DNA of 64,000 nt from Nigerium sp. (GTDB lineage: Bacteria > Actinomycetota > Actinomycetes > Propionibacteriales > Propionibacteriaceae). Position numbers and translations under genes: made by a program. This document shows positions 32,611-40,893 of the stretch, piece after piece. Each line of letters starts with the position of its first letter. Positions within the stretch are counted from its first letter, which is position 1. The notes under the pieces were generated by a model, which saw nothing but the letters and a program-made list of their open reading frames with translations, did no database searches and was not told the DNA's origin. The stretch covers positions 62,001 through 126,000 of the forward strand of contig JADJTH010000001.1 of assembly GCA_016711325.1 (NCBI GenBank), written 5' to 3'.

Positions 32611-33601
32611 GGTTGCCAGCCTATCGTCCGCCACCGCCGACCCCGGGAAGGAGTCATCCGCACTCGACGAGTTCGGCCCCTACGTGCTAGCCGACCGACG
32701 CAAGTGGGCCAACCTCGCCGACGAGATGCCTCTCCAACTGACCGAGGAGGCCCTGCGACGCGCCCGCAGCCGCGCCGATTTCATCGACATGGCCACCGTC
32801 GAGCAGGTCTACCTGCCGCTGGCAGAGCTGATCAGCCTGTACGTGATGCACACCGGTCACCTCTACCGCAGCACGCACGAGTACCTGGGCCTGAGCGAGC
32901 GCCGCACGCCTTTCGTGATCGGCGTCGCCGGCTCGGTGGCCGTCGGCAAGTCCACCACATCGCGGCTGCTGGTCGAACTGCTGGCGCAATTGCCCGGACG
33001 CCCACGCGTCAGCTTGATCACGACCGACGGCTTCCTGCTGCCGAACGCCGAACTGGAGCGTCGGGGCCTGATGCACCGCAAGGGCTTCCCCGAGAGCTAC
33101 GACCGCCAGGGATTGCTGCGCTTCGTGATGGACGTGAAGTCGGGCGCCGGCGAGGTGTCGGCTCCCGTGTACAGCCACCTGGTCTACGACATCGTGCCCG
33201 ACGAGCGTCTGGTGATCCGCCGCCCCGACATCCTGATCGTCGAGGGACTCAACGTCCTGCAGCCGGCACCGCGGCGCCCGGACGGGACGACCGCACTGGC
33301 CGTGAGCGACTTCTTCGACTTCACGGTCTACGTCGACGCCGACGAGGACGACCTGCGGCAGTGGTACCTCGAACGGTTCATGCGGCTGCGTGAGACCGCG
33401 TTCACCGACCCGCGTTCCTACTTCACTCGCTACGCGCAGATGGACGCCGTTGCCGCGTACGCCTACGCCGAGCAGGTCTGGGACACGATCAACCGGCCGA
33501 ACCTGATCGAGAACATCCTGCCCACGCGCGGCCGCGCGACGGCGATCCTGCGCAAGGACGCCCGCCACGACATCGAATGGGTCCGCATCCGGAAGACCTG
33601 A
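32609..33601 (+). CDS. coaA: Type I pantothenate kinase
   Basis: 330 residues. P-loop VAGSVAVGKSTTSRLL (about residues 107-122); VSLITTDGFLLPNAELERRG; YSHLVYDIVP; LIVEGLNVLQPAP; and the C-terminal LPTRGRATAILRKDARHDIEWVRIRK typical of CoaA. It phosphorylates pantothenate, the first step of CoA synthesis. The listed ATG overlaps the glmS start on the other strand. GGAAGGAG at 32647 has no ATG or GTG just after it, so the true start is uncertain, perhaps leaderless at 32609. Confidence 0.94.
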   Translation: MVASLSSATADPGKESSALDEFGPYVLADRRKWANLADEMPLQLTEEALRRARSRADFIDMATVEQVYLPLAELISLYVMHTGHLYRSTHEYLGLSERRTPFVIGVAGSVAVGKSTTSRLLVELLAQLPGRPRVSLITTDGFLLPNAELERRGLMHRKGFPESYDRQGLLRFVMDVKSGAGEVSAPVYSHLVYDIVPDERLVIRRPDILIVEGLNVLQPAPRRPDGTTALAVSDFFDFTVYVDADEDDLRQWYLERFMRLRETAFTDPRSYFTRYAQMDAVAAYAYAEQVWDTINRPNLIENILPTRGRATAILRKDARHDIEWVRIRKT

Positions 33602-33705
33602 CCGGCGCACCGCGCCGGGCGTGCCACCGGCCCCGGCGGAACCGATTGACCACGATGTGAGACGCGATGGGGTGCCGCTCACACCCGACTGGCACCATTC
33701 CCGTC

Positions 33706-33777
33706 ATGAGTCCGGACCAGGTTGTGCGCATCAGCGCCATCGCCATGGTCTGCGGTTGTTGTCGCGCGTCCCGCTGA
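33706..33777 (+). CDS. Cysteine-rich leader peptide (putative attenuator)
   Basis: A 23-codon open frame, MSPDQVVRISAIAMVCGCCR plus ASR, ends 78 bp before the next start. Codons 16, 18 and 19 are TGC, TGT and TGT. Three cysteines in four codons near the end of a tiny upstream frame is the arrangement of Cys-sensing leader peptides before sulfur genes in actinobacteria. Ribosome stalling for lack of Cys-tRNA would raise expression of the downstream sulfur operon. GC-rich complementary strings (GGCC-CGAC-GGCC near 33824) lie between leader and operon, but I cannot assign antiterminator structures by eye. Confidence 0.62.
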   Translation: MSPDQVVRISAIAMVCGCCRASR

Positions 33778-33854
33778 CACCCGACCGATCCTCGCCGCCG
33801 TAGCCTGAGACTTCCGTGCTCGTGGCCCGACGGCCTCAGCCGAAGACTCCCCTT

Positions 33855-35024
33855 ATGACAAGCCTGATCGATCGTGCCGAACCCGGCATCGACCTTCTCA
33901 CCGCACCCGCTCCCGCCCGCGGCGTCCCCGCGCTGGATCCACCCGGCGCGCGGGAGCGTCCGGCGTCCCCGCTCACCGGGCTGTCGCGGGTGCGCGGAGG
34001 CACGTTCTCGGCGACCGTCGATCTCGTTCGGTTCACCGGCGGCCTCGTGGCGCACACCGACCTGATCCGGCTGACGCCCAACGTCGACGCCTACTCGCTC
34101 GACTTCGGCGGCACCAGTCCTCGGCAGCTCTCCCACTACCGCGAGGTGCCCTGGTGGCATGCCCCCGTCCGCGCCACCGCGCTGTGGTGGAAGCAGGAGA
34201 TCGCGCAGATCCTGGTCAACGGCTATCCACGGGTCGCCACCGGTGAGCTCACCCGGCGTCTCAGGACGGCGGGCTACCCGATCGGTTCGGGCGAGGTCCG
34301 CGAGCACGAGGCGATCGCGGCGACTCAGGCGGCCATCTGGCGGCTCACCGACGGGCTCGAGCTCGACACGCAGCCTCTCGACGAGCCCGTCCGGGTCAAC
34401 GCGCGGATCGGCGAGCACCCCAGCGCCCGTTCGGTCGTTCGGGATGCGGGCACCCTCGGCTGGCACACGCAGGTTCCCGCCGGAGAGCCGGTGTACCTCG
34501 AACTCGAGCTCGCCCGGCAGCCCGAGCTGGAATCGTTCAGCTTCGTCGTCAATGCACGCACCGGACGCCATGACGTCCGGGTGCACCTCGAACGCTCGCT
34601 CGACGGCCGCACCTGGCACCCCGTGTCGCATTCGTCGCTGCGGCTTCCGCCCCTCCGGGGACGCCGCGTCCACCAGCGGCTCGGCTCCGGTTCGACGCTG
34701 GCGCACGCCGGCGCGGCGTCCGGCCGGCGGGGGTACCGGCACTACCGGCTCGCGGCGTCCGGCCCTCCCGACCGCGACGGATTCCTCGAGCTGCACGACA
34801 TCCGGCTGGAACTCTCCGGCGGTTCGCGGTTCCGCAACAACGCGCAGATCGTTCACCTCTACGAACTGCTGCTGTCTCAGAGCGCGGCGGGTGGGCCCGT
34901 GGTCGACCCCCGCCTGCTGATCGGCTCCCGGACGCCGACCGGACCGTCGGTGTTCACCCCGCTGGTCACCCTCGCCGGCGGTGTCGCTCGCCGTCACCTT
35001 CGCCCGCTTCCCACCGGCCATTGA
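33855..35024 (+). CDS. Thioester-domain (TQxA)-like protein of the encapsulin locus
   Basis: 389 residues from ATG 33855; an upstream GTG at 33816 is possible and neither start has a clear ribosome site. The middle resembles thioester (TQxA) adhesin domains: TQAAIWRLTDG at residues 157-167 supplies the Gln. The usual partner Cys position reads YSLDFGG, Ser81, so no thioester can form. The C-terminal part (LERSLDGRTWHPVS, RRGYRHYRLAASG, FLELHDIRLEL) looks like a galactose-binding beta-sandwich. There is no signal peptide, membrane helix or sorting signal, and no cysteine at all. It lies 42 bp before the encapsulin gene; a cytosolic shell-associated role is inference only. Confidence 0.6.
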   Translation: MTSLIDRAEPGIDLLTAPAPARGVPALDPPGARERPASPLTGLSRVRGGTFSATVDLVRFTGGLVAHTDLIRLTPNVDAYSLDFGGTSPRQLSHYREVPWWHAPVRATALWWKQEIAQILVNGYPRVATGELTRRLRTAGYPIGSGEVREHEAIAATQAAIWRLTDGLELDTQPLDEPVRVNARIGEHPSARSVVRDAGTLGWHTQVPAGEPVYLELELARQPELESFSFVVNARTGRHDVRVHLERSLDGRTWHPVSHSSLRLPPLRGRRVHQRLGSGSTLAHAGAASGRRGYRHYRLAASGPPDRDGFLELHDIRLELSGGSRFRNNAQIVHLYELLLSQSAAGGPVVDPRLLIGSRTPTGPSVFTPLVTLAGGVARRHLRPLPTGH

Positions 35025-35066
35025 CCCTCCATCAACCCACGACAACAAGAGTCAGGAGCACTTCCC

Positions 35067-35985
35067 ATGACCATCGACCAGACCGAGTCCCAGGCACTGG
35101 GCGACCTCGCCGCCCGGCAACTCGCCAACGCCACCAAGACCGTCCCGCAGCTCGCCACCATCACGCCGCGGTGGCTGCTCCACCTGCTTGCAGTGGGCGC
35201 CGGTGGAGGCCGGCATCTACCGGGTGAACCGGGTGATCAATCCCGAGAAGGTGACTCTCCAGGTCGGCGAAGCGAGCGACGAGCCGCTGCCGTCCACCTA
35301 CGTCGACTACCAGACCAACCCGCGGGAGATCACCTTGCGGCCGATCTCCACGATCGTCGACGTGCACACCCGTGTTTCCGACCTGTACTCCAGCCCGCAC
35401 GACCAGGTCACCCAGCAGCTGCGCCTCACCATCGAGACCGTGAAGGAGCAGCAGGAGGCGGAACTCATCAACAACGCCGAGTACGGCCTCCTGGCCCAGG
35501 TGGCGCCGGGTCAGGTGATCCGGACGCTGACCGGGCCGCCCACGCCCGACGACCTGGATAGCCTGCTCACCAAGGTGTGGAAGACGCCGACGTTCATCCT
35601 GACGCACCCGCTCGGGGTCGCGGCATTCGGGCGCGAGGCAACTCGCCGCGGCGTGCCCCCGGTCGTCACCACCCTGTTCGGCGGTCAGTTCATCACCTGG
35701 CGCGGCATCCCGATCATCCCGTCGGACAAGGTGCCGGTGACCGACGGTACGACGAGGTTCATCCTGGTGCGCACCGGCGAAGAACGCCAGGGCGTCGTGG
35801 GCCTGTTCCAGCCCGGCCTGGTGGGCGAGCAGTCCCCCGGCCTGTCGGTGCGGTTCAACGGCATCAACCGCCAGGCGATCGCGTCCTACCTCGTGTCGCT
35901 GTACTCGGCCTTGGCCGTGCTCACCGATGATGCCCTCGCGGTGCTCGAAGGCGCGGAAGTCGGCGTGTTCCATGACTACGCCTGA
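35067..35985 (+). pseudogene. Family-2A encapsulin shell protein (SrpI-like), apparent one-base insertion
   Basis: ATG 35067 follows AGGAG. The first 40 residues (ALGDLAARQLANATKTVPQL, ITPRWLLHLL) and, in another frame, WAPVEAGIYRVNRVINPEK through DYQTNPREITLRPISTIVDV, TPTFILTHPLGVAAFGREA, FGGQFITWRGIPIIPSDKVP to the end match the HK97-fold family-2A encapsulin. Deleting one T of TT 35188-35189 joins them (HLLQWAPVEAG) into 305 residues. Family-2A shells enclose a cysteine desulfurase, which is the next gene and overlaps by 14 bp. There are no prophage genes around, so this is not a phage capsid. The protein lacks cysteine. Confidence 0.85.
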
Positions 35986-37705
35986 GCTTCGTTCGCCCAC
36001 GGCCGGGAGCGAGCTGCCGATCAGCGCGGCAGACCTCTCCCGGATCGCCGGGCAGATCTACGCCGAGCTGACGCCGCTGCAGGTGTCGGCGCCGTCGGCT
36101 CCCGGCGCGCCTCGAGCATCGGCCTCCCTTCCGGACGCCCCTGCTTCGTCGGCGCCCCCGACGGTCGGGTCGGTGCGTCAGGCGGCGCCGGTGGCGCCCG
36201 TCCCCGAGCCGTGGTTCGACCCGGCGACGATCGCACTGGCACTGCCGGGTCCGGACAGCCCGCCCTACACCGTTCCGGTCGCCCCGCGGGGCTCGGCGCC
36301 GGGCGCCGCCGCGTCGGCGCACACGCTGCCCGGACTGCCCGGACTGCCCGCCCTTCCCGGGCTGGCGGGGTTGCTCACGCCGTGGGCGTCCCCCGCCCCC
36401 GCACGGCCGGGCGAGTTCTACGAGCTGGGTGACCACCGGCGCTCGGGTGCCCTGCCTCCGCAGGCCCTCGGCCCCTCGGCGCCGTTCGATGTGCACACCG
36501 TGCGCAGGGACTTCCCGATCCTGTCCGAGACCGTCAACGGGCATCCGCTGATCTGGTTCGACAACGCGGCCACGACGCAGAAGCCGCAGGCGGTCATCGA
36601 TCGTCTGGCGTCCTTCTACGCGCACGAGAACTCGAACATCCACCGGGCCGCGCACCAGCTGGCGGCCCGGGCGACCGACGCCTACGAGGATGCCCGCGAC
36701 ACCGTGCGCGATTTCGTCGGTGCGGGCCGCTCGGAGGAAATCGTCTTCGTCCGGGGCGCCACCGAGGGCATCAACCTGGTGGCGCAGTCGTGGGGACGCA
36801 AGAACCTCACCGCAGGCGACGAGATCCTCATCACCCATCTGGAGCACCACGCCAACATCGTTCCGTGGCAGATCGTCGCCCAGCAGACCGGGGCGGTGCT
36901 CAAGGTGGCTCCGGTCGATGACCGAGGCAACCTGCTGCTGGACGGCTTCAGCCGGCTTCTGGGGCCGAGGACCAAGCTCGTCGCCGCCACCCAGGTGGCC
37001 AACGCGGTGGGCACGGTGAGCCCGGTGCACACCATCGTGGACCTGGCGCACGCCTCCGGCGCGCGGGTGCTCATCGACGGCGCCCAGTCGGTGCCCCACC
37101 TGGCCGTCGACCTGCGGCAACTGGACGCCGACTTCTTCGTGTTCTCCGGCCACAAGGTCTTCGGCCCCACCGGCATCGGCGTCGTCTCCATCGCCGAGCG
37201 TGTGTGGGAGGAGACGCCGCCATGGCAGGGTGGCGGCAACATGATCGCCGACGTCACCCACGAGCGGGCCATCTACCAGGGTCCGCCGAACAAGTACGAG
37301 GCCGGTACGGGCAACATCGCGGACGCGGTGGGCCTGGCGGCGGCGCTGCGCTACGTGGACGCCATCGGCATCGACCGGATCGCCGCCTACGAGCACGCCC
37401 TCCTCGAGTACGCCACCCCCCGGCTGGCCGCCATCCCGGGCGTCACGCTCATCGGGACGGCCGATCACAAGGCCAGCGTGCTGTCGTTCGTCCTCGACGG
37501 GTACGAAGCCGAAGAGGTGGGCACGGCCCTCGACCAGCGCGGCATCGCCGTGCGCGCCGGCCACCATTGCGCCCAGCCGATCCTGCGCCGGCTGGGCGTC
37601 GAGAAGACGGTCCGGCCGTCCTTCGCCTTCTACAACACGACCGGTGAGATCGACGTGTTCCTCGACGCCGTCTCGGACCTGAGTGCCCGCTCGAGCGCGG
37701 TGTAG
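35972..37705 (+). CDS. Encapsulin cargo: cysteine desulfurase (SufS-like) with N-terminal extension
   Basis: 577 residues. Residues 1-170 are a Pro/Ala/Ser-rich disordered extension with runs such as LPGLPGLPALPGLAGLL, matching the targeting region of family-2A encapsulin cargo. From residue ~172 a group II desulfurase follows: FDNAATTQKPQAVID, HRAAHQLAARAT, PLP lysine in FSGHKVFGPTG (Lys395), and the nucleophile in VRAGHHCAQP (Cys533), the only cysteine in the protein. It releases sulfur from L-cysteine as persulfide, leaving alanine. It overlaps the shell gene, implying coupled synthesis of cargo and shell. Confidence 0.92.
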   Translation: MTTPELRSPTAGSELPISAADLSRIAGQIYAELTPLQVSAPSAPGAPRASASLPDAPASSAPPTVGSVRQAAPVAPVPEPWFDPATIALALPGPDSPPYTVPVAPRGSAPGAAASAHTLPGLPGLPALPGLAGLLTPWASPAPARPGEFYELGDHRRSGALPPQALGPSAPFDVHTVRRDFPILSETVNGHPLIWFDNAATTQKPQAVIDRLASFYAHENSNIHRAAHQLAARATDAYEDARDTVRDFVGAGRSEEIVFVRGATEGINLVAQSWGRKNLTAGDEILITHLEHHANIVPWQIVAQQTGAVLKVAPVDDRGNLLLDGFSRLLGPRTKLVAATQVANAVGTVSPVHTIVDLAHASGARVLIDGAQSVPHLAVDLRQLDADFFVFSGHKVFGPTGIGVVSIAERVWEETPPWQGGGNMIADVTHERAIYQGPPNKYEAGTGNIADAVGLAAALRYVDAIGIDRIAAYEHALLEYATPRLAAIPGVTLIGTADHKASVLSFVLDGYEAEEVGTALDQRGIAVRAGHHCAQPILRRLGVEKTVRPSFAFYNTTGEIDVFLDAVSDLSARSSAV

Positions 37706-37759
37706 CCCACCCGCACGACGACCCGACCCACGAAGCCCCGACCACACGAAGGACCGCCC

Positions 37760-39097
37760 GTGTCTGACCATCGCCTCCGCGCCTACGATTCGATCCTCGA
37801 CCTGCTGCCCGACGCCGACAATCCGACGCCGATCGTCCGGCTGCAGCGGGTGACCGGCTTCGAGCACGCGCGCGTGTACGCCAAGCTCGAGTGGTACAAC
37901 CCGTTCGGCGCCGTGAAGGACCGCGTGGCCGCGAACCTCGTCCGCGAAGCCGAGGAGCGCGGCGACCACCTCCAGAACCTCGTCGAACCGACCTCGGGCA
38001 ACACCGGCATCGGCCTGGCCATGGTGTCGAACGCCCGGCAGTACGGCTTCTCGGCCGTCCTGTCGAAGGCGGTGCCGCTGGAGAAGCGCACGTCCCTGCG
38101 CCTGTTCGGCTCCGACCTGCTGGAACTCGACGACGACCTGTGCCCCCTGCCCGGCCAACCCGAGGGCGCCATGGCCAAGGCGGAGGAGCTCGGGCGGCGG
38201 CCCGGCTGGACCGAGTTGAACCAGTACGCCAATCCCGCGAACCCGGGGGCGCACTACCGCACCACCGGGCCGGAGATCTGGAATCAGACCGGGGGCGCGA
38301 TCACCCACTTCGTCGCGTCCCTGGGCACCTGCGGCACGATCACCGGCATCGGGCGCTACCTCAAGGAGCAGAACGCAGAGGTTACCGTCATCGGCGTCCA
38401 CCCGGCCCAGGGCCACGACATTCCCGGCGTGCGCAGCCGGCAGGCGCTCGCTCTCGCCGATTTCTTCGCCCCCGACGAGTACGACGCGATCGTCGAGATC
38501 GGCGACGAGGACGCCTATGGCCTGTGCCGTCGGCTTCATCTCGAGGAGAGCCTCATCGCCGGGCCGAGTAGCGGGCTCGCGCTCGCGGGAGCGCTGCGGA
38601 CCGTTCCCGACGAGCCCGGCGTCGTCGCGGTCGTCGTGTTCCCCGACAATGCGTGGAAGTACCTCTCGTCGTTCAGGCGGCACCTGCCCGAGCTGTTCCC
38701 GCCCGAGCCGGACGCCGCCCCCGCGCCGCCGGCGAACCCCTTCGCCGTCCACCTCGAGAACGCCTTCGCGCTGGCCAAGCACGGCCCTGACGTGATCGAC
38801 GTCGCCGAGGCCGCCCGGCTGCTGGACGCCGGCGTGACCCTGGTCGACGTGCGCAATCCCGACGAGGTCGCCCGGGTCCACATCCCGTCCAGCCTCAAGC
38901 TGCCGCTCGGCGAGCTGTCCGCCGGCAGCCTGGCCGGGCTCCCCGAGGATCGCACGACGCCGATCGTCACCATCTGCGCGGCGGGCACCCGCTCGCTGTA
39001 CGCGCTGCTCCTGCTCAAGGCCCAGGGGTACGCCGACGTGAAGAGCGTCGACGGCGGCATGGGCGCCTGGGCCGGCGCGGGCTTGCCGACCGGATAG
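37760..39097 (+). CDS. PLP-dependent cysteine synthase-like protein fused to a rhodanese domain
   Basis: 445 residues from GTG 37760, 54 bp after the desulfurase. Residues 1-320 are a fold-type II PLP enzyme (CysK/CysM type): NPFGAVKDRVAANLV with PLP Lys53, EPTSGNTGIGLAM, SLGTCGTITGIGRYLKE and AGPSSGLALAGAL. Residues ~345-445 are a rhodanese domain: LVDVRNPDEVARVHIPSS and the loop TICAAGTRS with Cys406. A rhodanese could hand persulfide sulfur to the PLP site or take it from stored sulfur. The acceptor (O-acetylserine or O-phosphoserine) is not predicted here. Confidence 0.88.
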   Translation: MSDHRLRAYDSILDLLPDADNPTPIVRLQRVTGFEHARVYAKLEWYNPFGAVKDRVAANLVREAEERGDHLQNLVEPTSGNTGIGLAMVSNARQYGFSAVLSKAVPLEKRTSLRLFGSDLLELDDDLCPLPGQPEGAMAKAEELGRRPGWTELNQYANPANPGAHYRTTGPEIWNQTGGAITHFVASLGTCGTITGIGRYLKEQNAEVTVIGVHPAQGHDIPGVRSRQALALADFFAPDEYDAIVEIGDEDAYGLCRRLHLEESLIAGPSSGLALAGALRTVPDEPGVVAVVVFPDNAWKYLSSFRRHLPELFPPEPDAAPAPPANPFAVHLENAFALAKHGPDVIDVAEAARLLDAGVTLVDVRNPDEVARVHIPSSLKLPLGELSAGSLAGLPEDRTTPIVTICAAGTRSLYALLLLKAQGYADVKSVDGGMGAWAGAGLPTG

Positions 39098-39163
39098 CCC
39101 CCTCACCGAACGCTCGCCCACCGGACTGTCACGGCCTCCACCGAACTCCCGAAGGATCTCACC

Positions 39164-39658
39164 ATGACCGACGCATCATCCCTCACCACCTCGTCCCGCA
39201 ACGCCGGGTTCGCGCAGGTCGACCCACGCGCCCCGCGCTTCGGCGCCGGCATCACCGCCGTCCTGCTCGCGGCGATCATCGTGCTCGGTCCGACGTCGCC
39301 CGTCGGGCTGGCACTCCTGGTCGTCCAGACGCTCGCCTTCGCCGCGGGCTCGCTGATCGGTCTCCAGGCGCAACCCTGGGGCATCGTGTACCGCACGTTC
39401 GTCCGGCCCCGGCTCGGCCCGCCGGCCGAACTCGAGGACGCCCGCCCGCCACGCTTCGCCCAGACCGTCGGCCTCGTCTTCGCGCTCGCAGGACTCGCCG
39501 GCTTCGTGTTCTCGCTGCCCGTCCTGTTCTTCATCGCCGTCGCGTTCGCCCTGGTGGCGGCGCTCCTCAACGCGATCTTCGACTTCTGCCTCGGCTGCGA
39601 GGTCTACCTCCTCGGCAAGCGTCTCTTCGGCGCCCGCGCCGCCCGAGCGGCGAGCTGA
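39164..39658 (+). CDS. DUF4395 membrane protein
   Basis: 164 residues with four predicted membrane helices (AGITAVLLAAIIVLGPTSP, GLALLVVQTLAFAAGSLIGL, TVGLVFALAGLAGFVFSLPV, ALVAALLNAIFDFCLGC). The motif VDPRAPRFGAGITAV near the start and FDFCLGCEVYLLG near the end, with a C-x2-C pair, are DUF4395 hallmarks. DUF4395 genes are typically next to thioredoxin-like genes, as here, and are thought to act in thiol or sulfur handling at the membrane; the biochemical role is unknown. Confidence 0.85.
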   Translation: MTDASSLTTSSRNAGFAQVDPRAPRFGAGITAVLLAAIIVLGPTSPVGLALLVVQTLAFAAGSLIGLQAQPWGIVYRTFVRPRLGPPAELEDARPPRFAQTVGLVFALAGLAGFVFSLPVLFFIAVAFALVAALLNAIFDFCLGCEVYLLGKRLFGARAARAAS

Positions 39659-39665
39659 GGCCGCG

Positions 39666-40091
39666 ATGGGCTGGTGGATCCTCGGCGGGGCGCTGCTGGT
39701 CGCCCTGGCCTTCGGCGGGTATCGCCGCCTGACCGACGGACGCTCCCGCGCCGTCGCCGGCGATTCGAAGCCGCGGCTGGACGCGGTCCGGCTCGGCGAC
39801 GTCCTCGGCACGGAGGCGACGTTCGTCCAGTTCTCCTCGGCCGTATGCGCCCCCTGCCGCGCCACCCACCGGCTCCTGACCGAGGTGACGCGGGCCGACC
39901 CGGCGGTCGCTCACATCGACATCGACGCCGAAGCGCGGCTCGACCTCGTCGACGAGTTCGGCATCATGCGCACCCCGACCGTCCTGCTGCTGGACGCCGG
40001 CGGAGTCGTGCGCCACCGCATCGTCGGCGCCCCCCGCCGCGCCGACGTCGTCGAGGCGCTCCGCCAGGTCACCCACAGCGCGGCCGCCTGA
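39666..40091 (+). CDS. Membrane-anchored thioredoxin-like protein
   Basis: 141 residues. One N-terminal helix (WWILGGALLVALAFGGY) is followed by a thioredoxin fold with active site SAVCAPCRATH (Cys61/Cys64) and the cis-Pro motif MRTPTVLLLD. Because the anchor is followed by basic residues (YRRLTDGRSR), a cytoplasmic domain is more likely than an external one by the positive-inside rule. It is 7 bp after the DUF4395 gene and ends the sulfur operon. It could reduce persulfides or disulfides made by the upstream enzymes. Confidence 0.87.
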   Translation: MGWWILGGALLVALAFGGYRRLTDGRSRAVAGDSKPRLDAVRLGDVLGTEATFVQFSSAVCAPCRATHRLLTEVTRADPAVAHIDIDAEARLDLVDEFGIMRTPTVLLLDAGGVVRHRIVGAPRRADVVEALRQVTHSAAA

Positions 40092-40107
40092 CCACGCGGG
40101 AGAGGCG

Positions 40108-40875
40108 TCAGGGGGCCACTCGGCCGACGCTCGCCGCCCGGTTCGACTCCATCGAGTTGACCACCACCAGCGGGACGCCCGCGAAGACCATCGCCGTCGC
40201 GACGAACCACGGGTCGACGAAGAAGCTCGTCAGGCCGTGCAGGACCGAACTGGCCCAGACCACCGTGGAGCCCCACAGCAGCGCGGCCCAGTGCCCGGCC
40301 GGCCAGGTATGGGCGGCTCGTGCGAGACCCGCCGGCAGGAGCGCGCCGACGACAAGCCCGGCCGCGGTGAGGCCGCCGACGAGCGGCCCGATAACGGGCG
40401 GGCCGGCGACGGCGTAGGCGAGCAGCATCAGCGCGAGGCTGATCAGGAAGGTGCCGCGGCGGCTGCCCACGTCGGCAGGCCGCGCCGGCTCGTATGCGAA
40501 CAGTTCCGGACGCCTCAGCGCCAGCGTCGCGAACGGCACCGTCGCGGTCGCCGCCACGGCCACGGCCACCCACCAGGGCACCGATCGTTCCGGCAGCACG
40601 ACGCTGAGCATCAGCAGCACGACGTACGGCGCGACGAAGATCAGGCCGTGGGCGGCGCGCCAAGGATCGAGGAGGCGGCGGGCGCCCAGCATCAACGGGC
40701 CGATCCCAGCGGCCGCGGCCCAGGCGATCAGCGGTAGCAGCGCCGGAAACTGCGACTCGAACCTGAACGCGGGCAGCACGGCCACCAGCGAACTGGCGAG
40801 CGCGAAGCCCGCGGCGCCAGCGACAACCAGCGGACCGACTCTCACGGGGTCGAGCGTAGGCGAAGCCGTCGCCAT
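40108..40875 (-). CDS. Polytopic membrane protein of unknown function
   Basis: 255 residues with about seven hydrophobic helices (VVAGAAGFALASSLVAVLP, LIFVAPYVVLLMLSVVLP, WWVAVAVAATATVPFATLAL and others), high in Ala/Leu/Val. I recognise no family motif. It converges on the thioredoxin gene (16 bp apart) and lies 18 bp downstream of the glmM stop, so it may be read with glmM. Confidence 0.6.
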   Translation of the reverse strand: MATASPTLDPVRVGPLVVAGAAGFALASSLVAVLPAFRFESQFPALLPLIAWAAAAGIGPLMLGARRLLDPWRAAHGLIFVAPYVVLLMLSVVLPERSVPWWVAVAVAATATVPFATLALRRPELFAYEPARPADVGSRRGTFLISLALMLLAYAVAGPPVIGPLVGGLTAAGLVVGALLPAGLARAAHTWPAGHWAALLWGSTVVWASSVLHGLTSFFVDPWFVATAMVFAGVPLVVVNSMESNRAASVGRVAP

Positions 40876-40893
40876 GTCTGCGGAGCCACGCCG

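Noticed and set aside
35067..35985. HK97-fold capsid-like protein as evidence of a prophage
   Set aside because: No terminase, portal, tail or integrase genes are nearby; the sequence and the desulfurase neighbour are those of a family-2A encapsulin.
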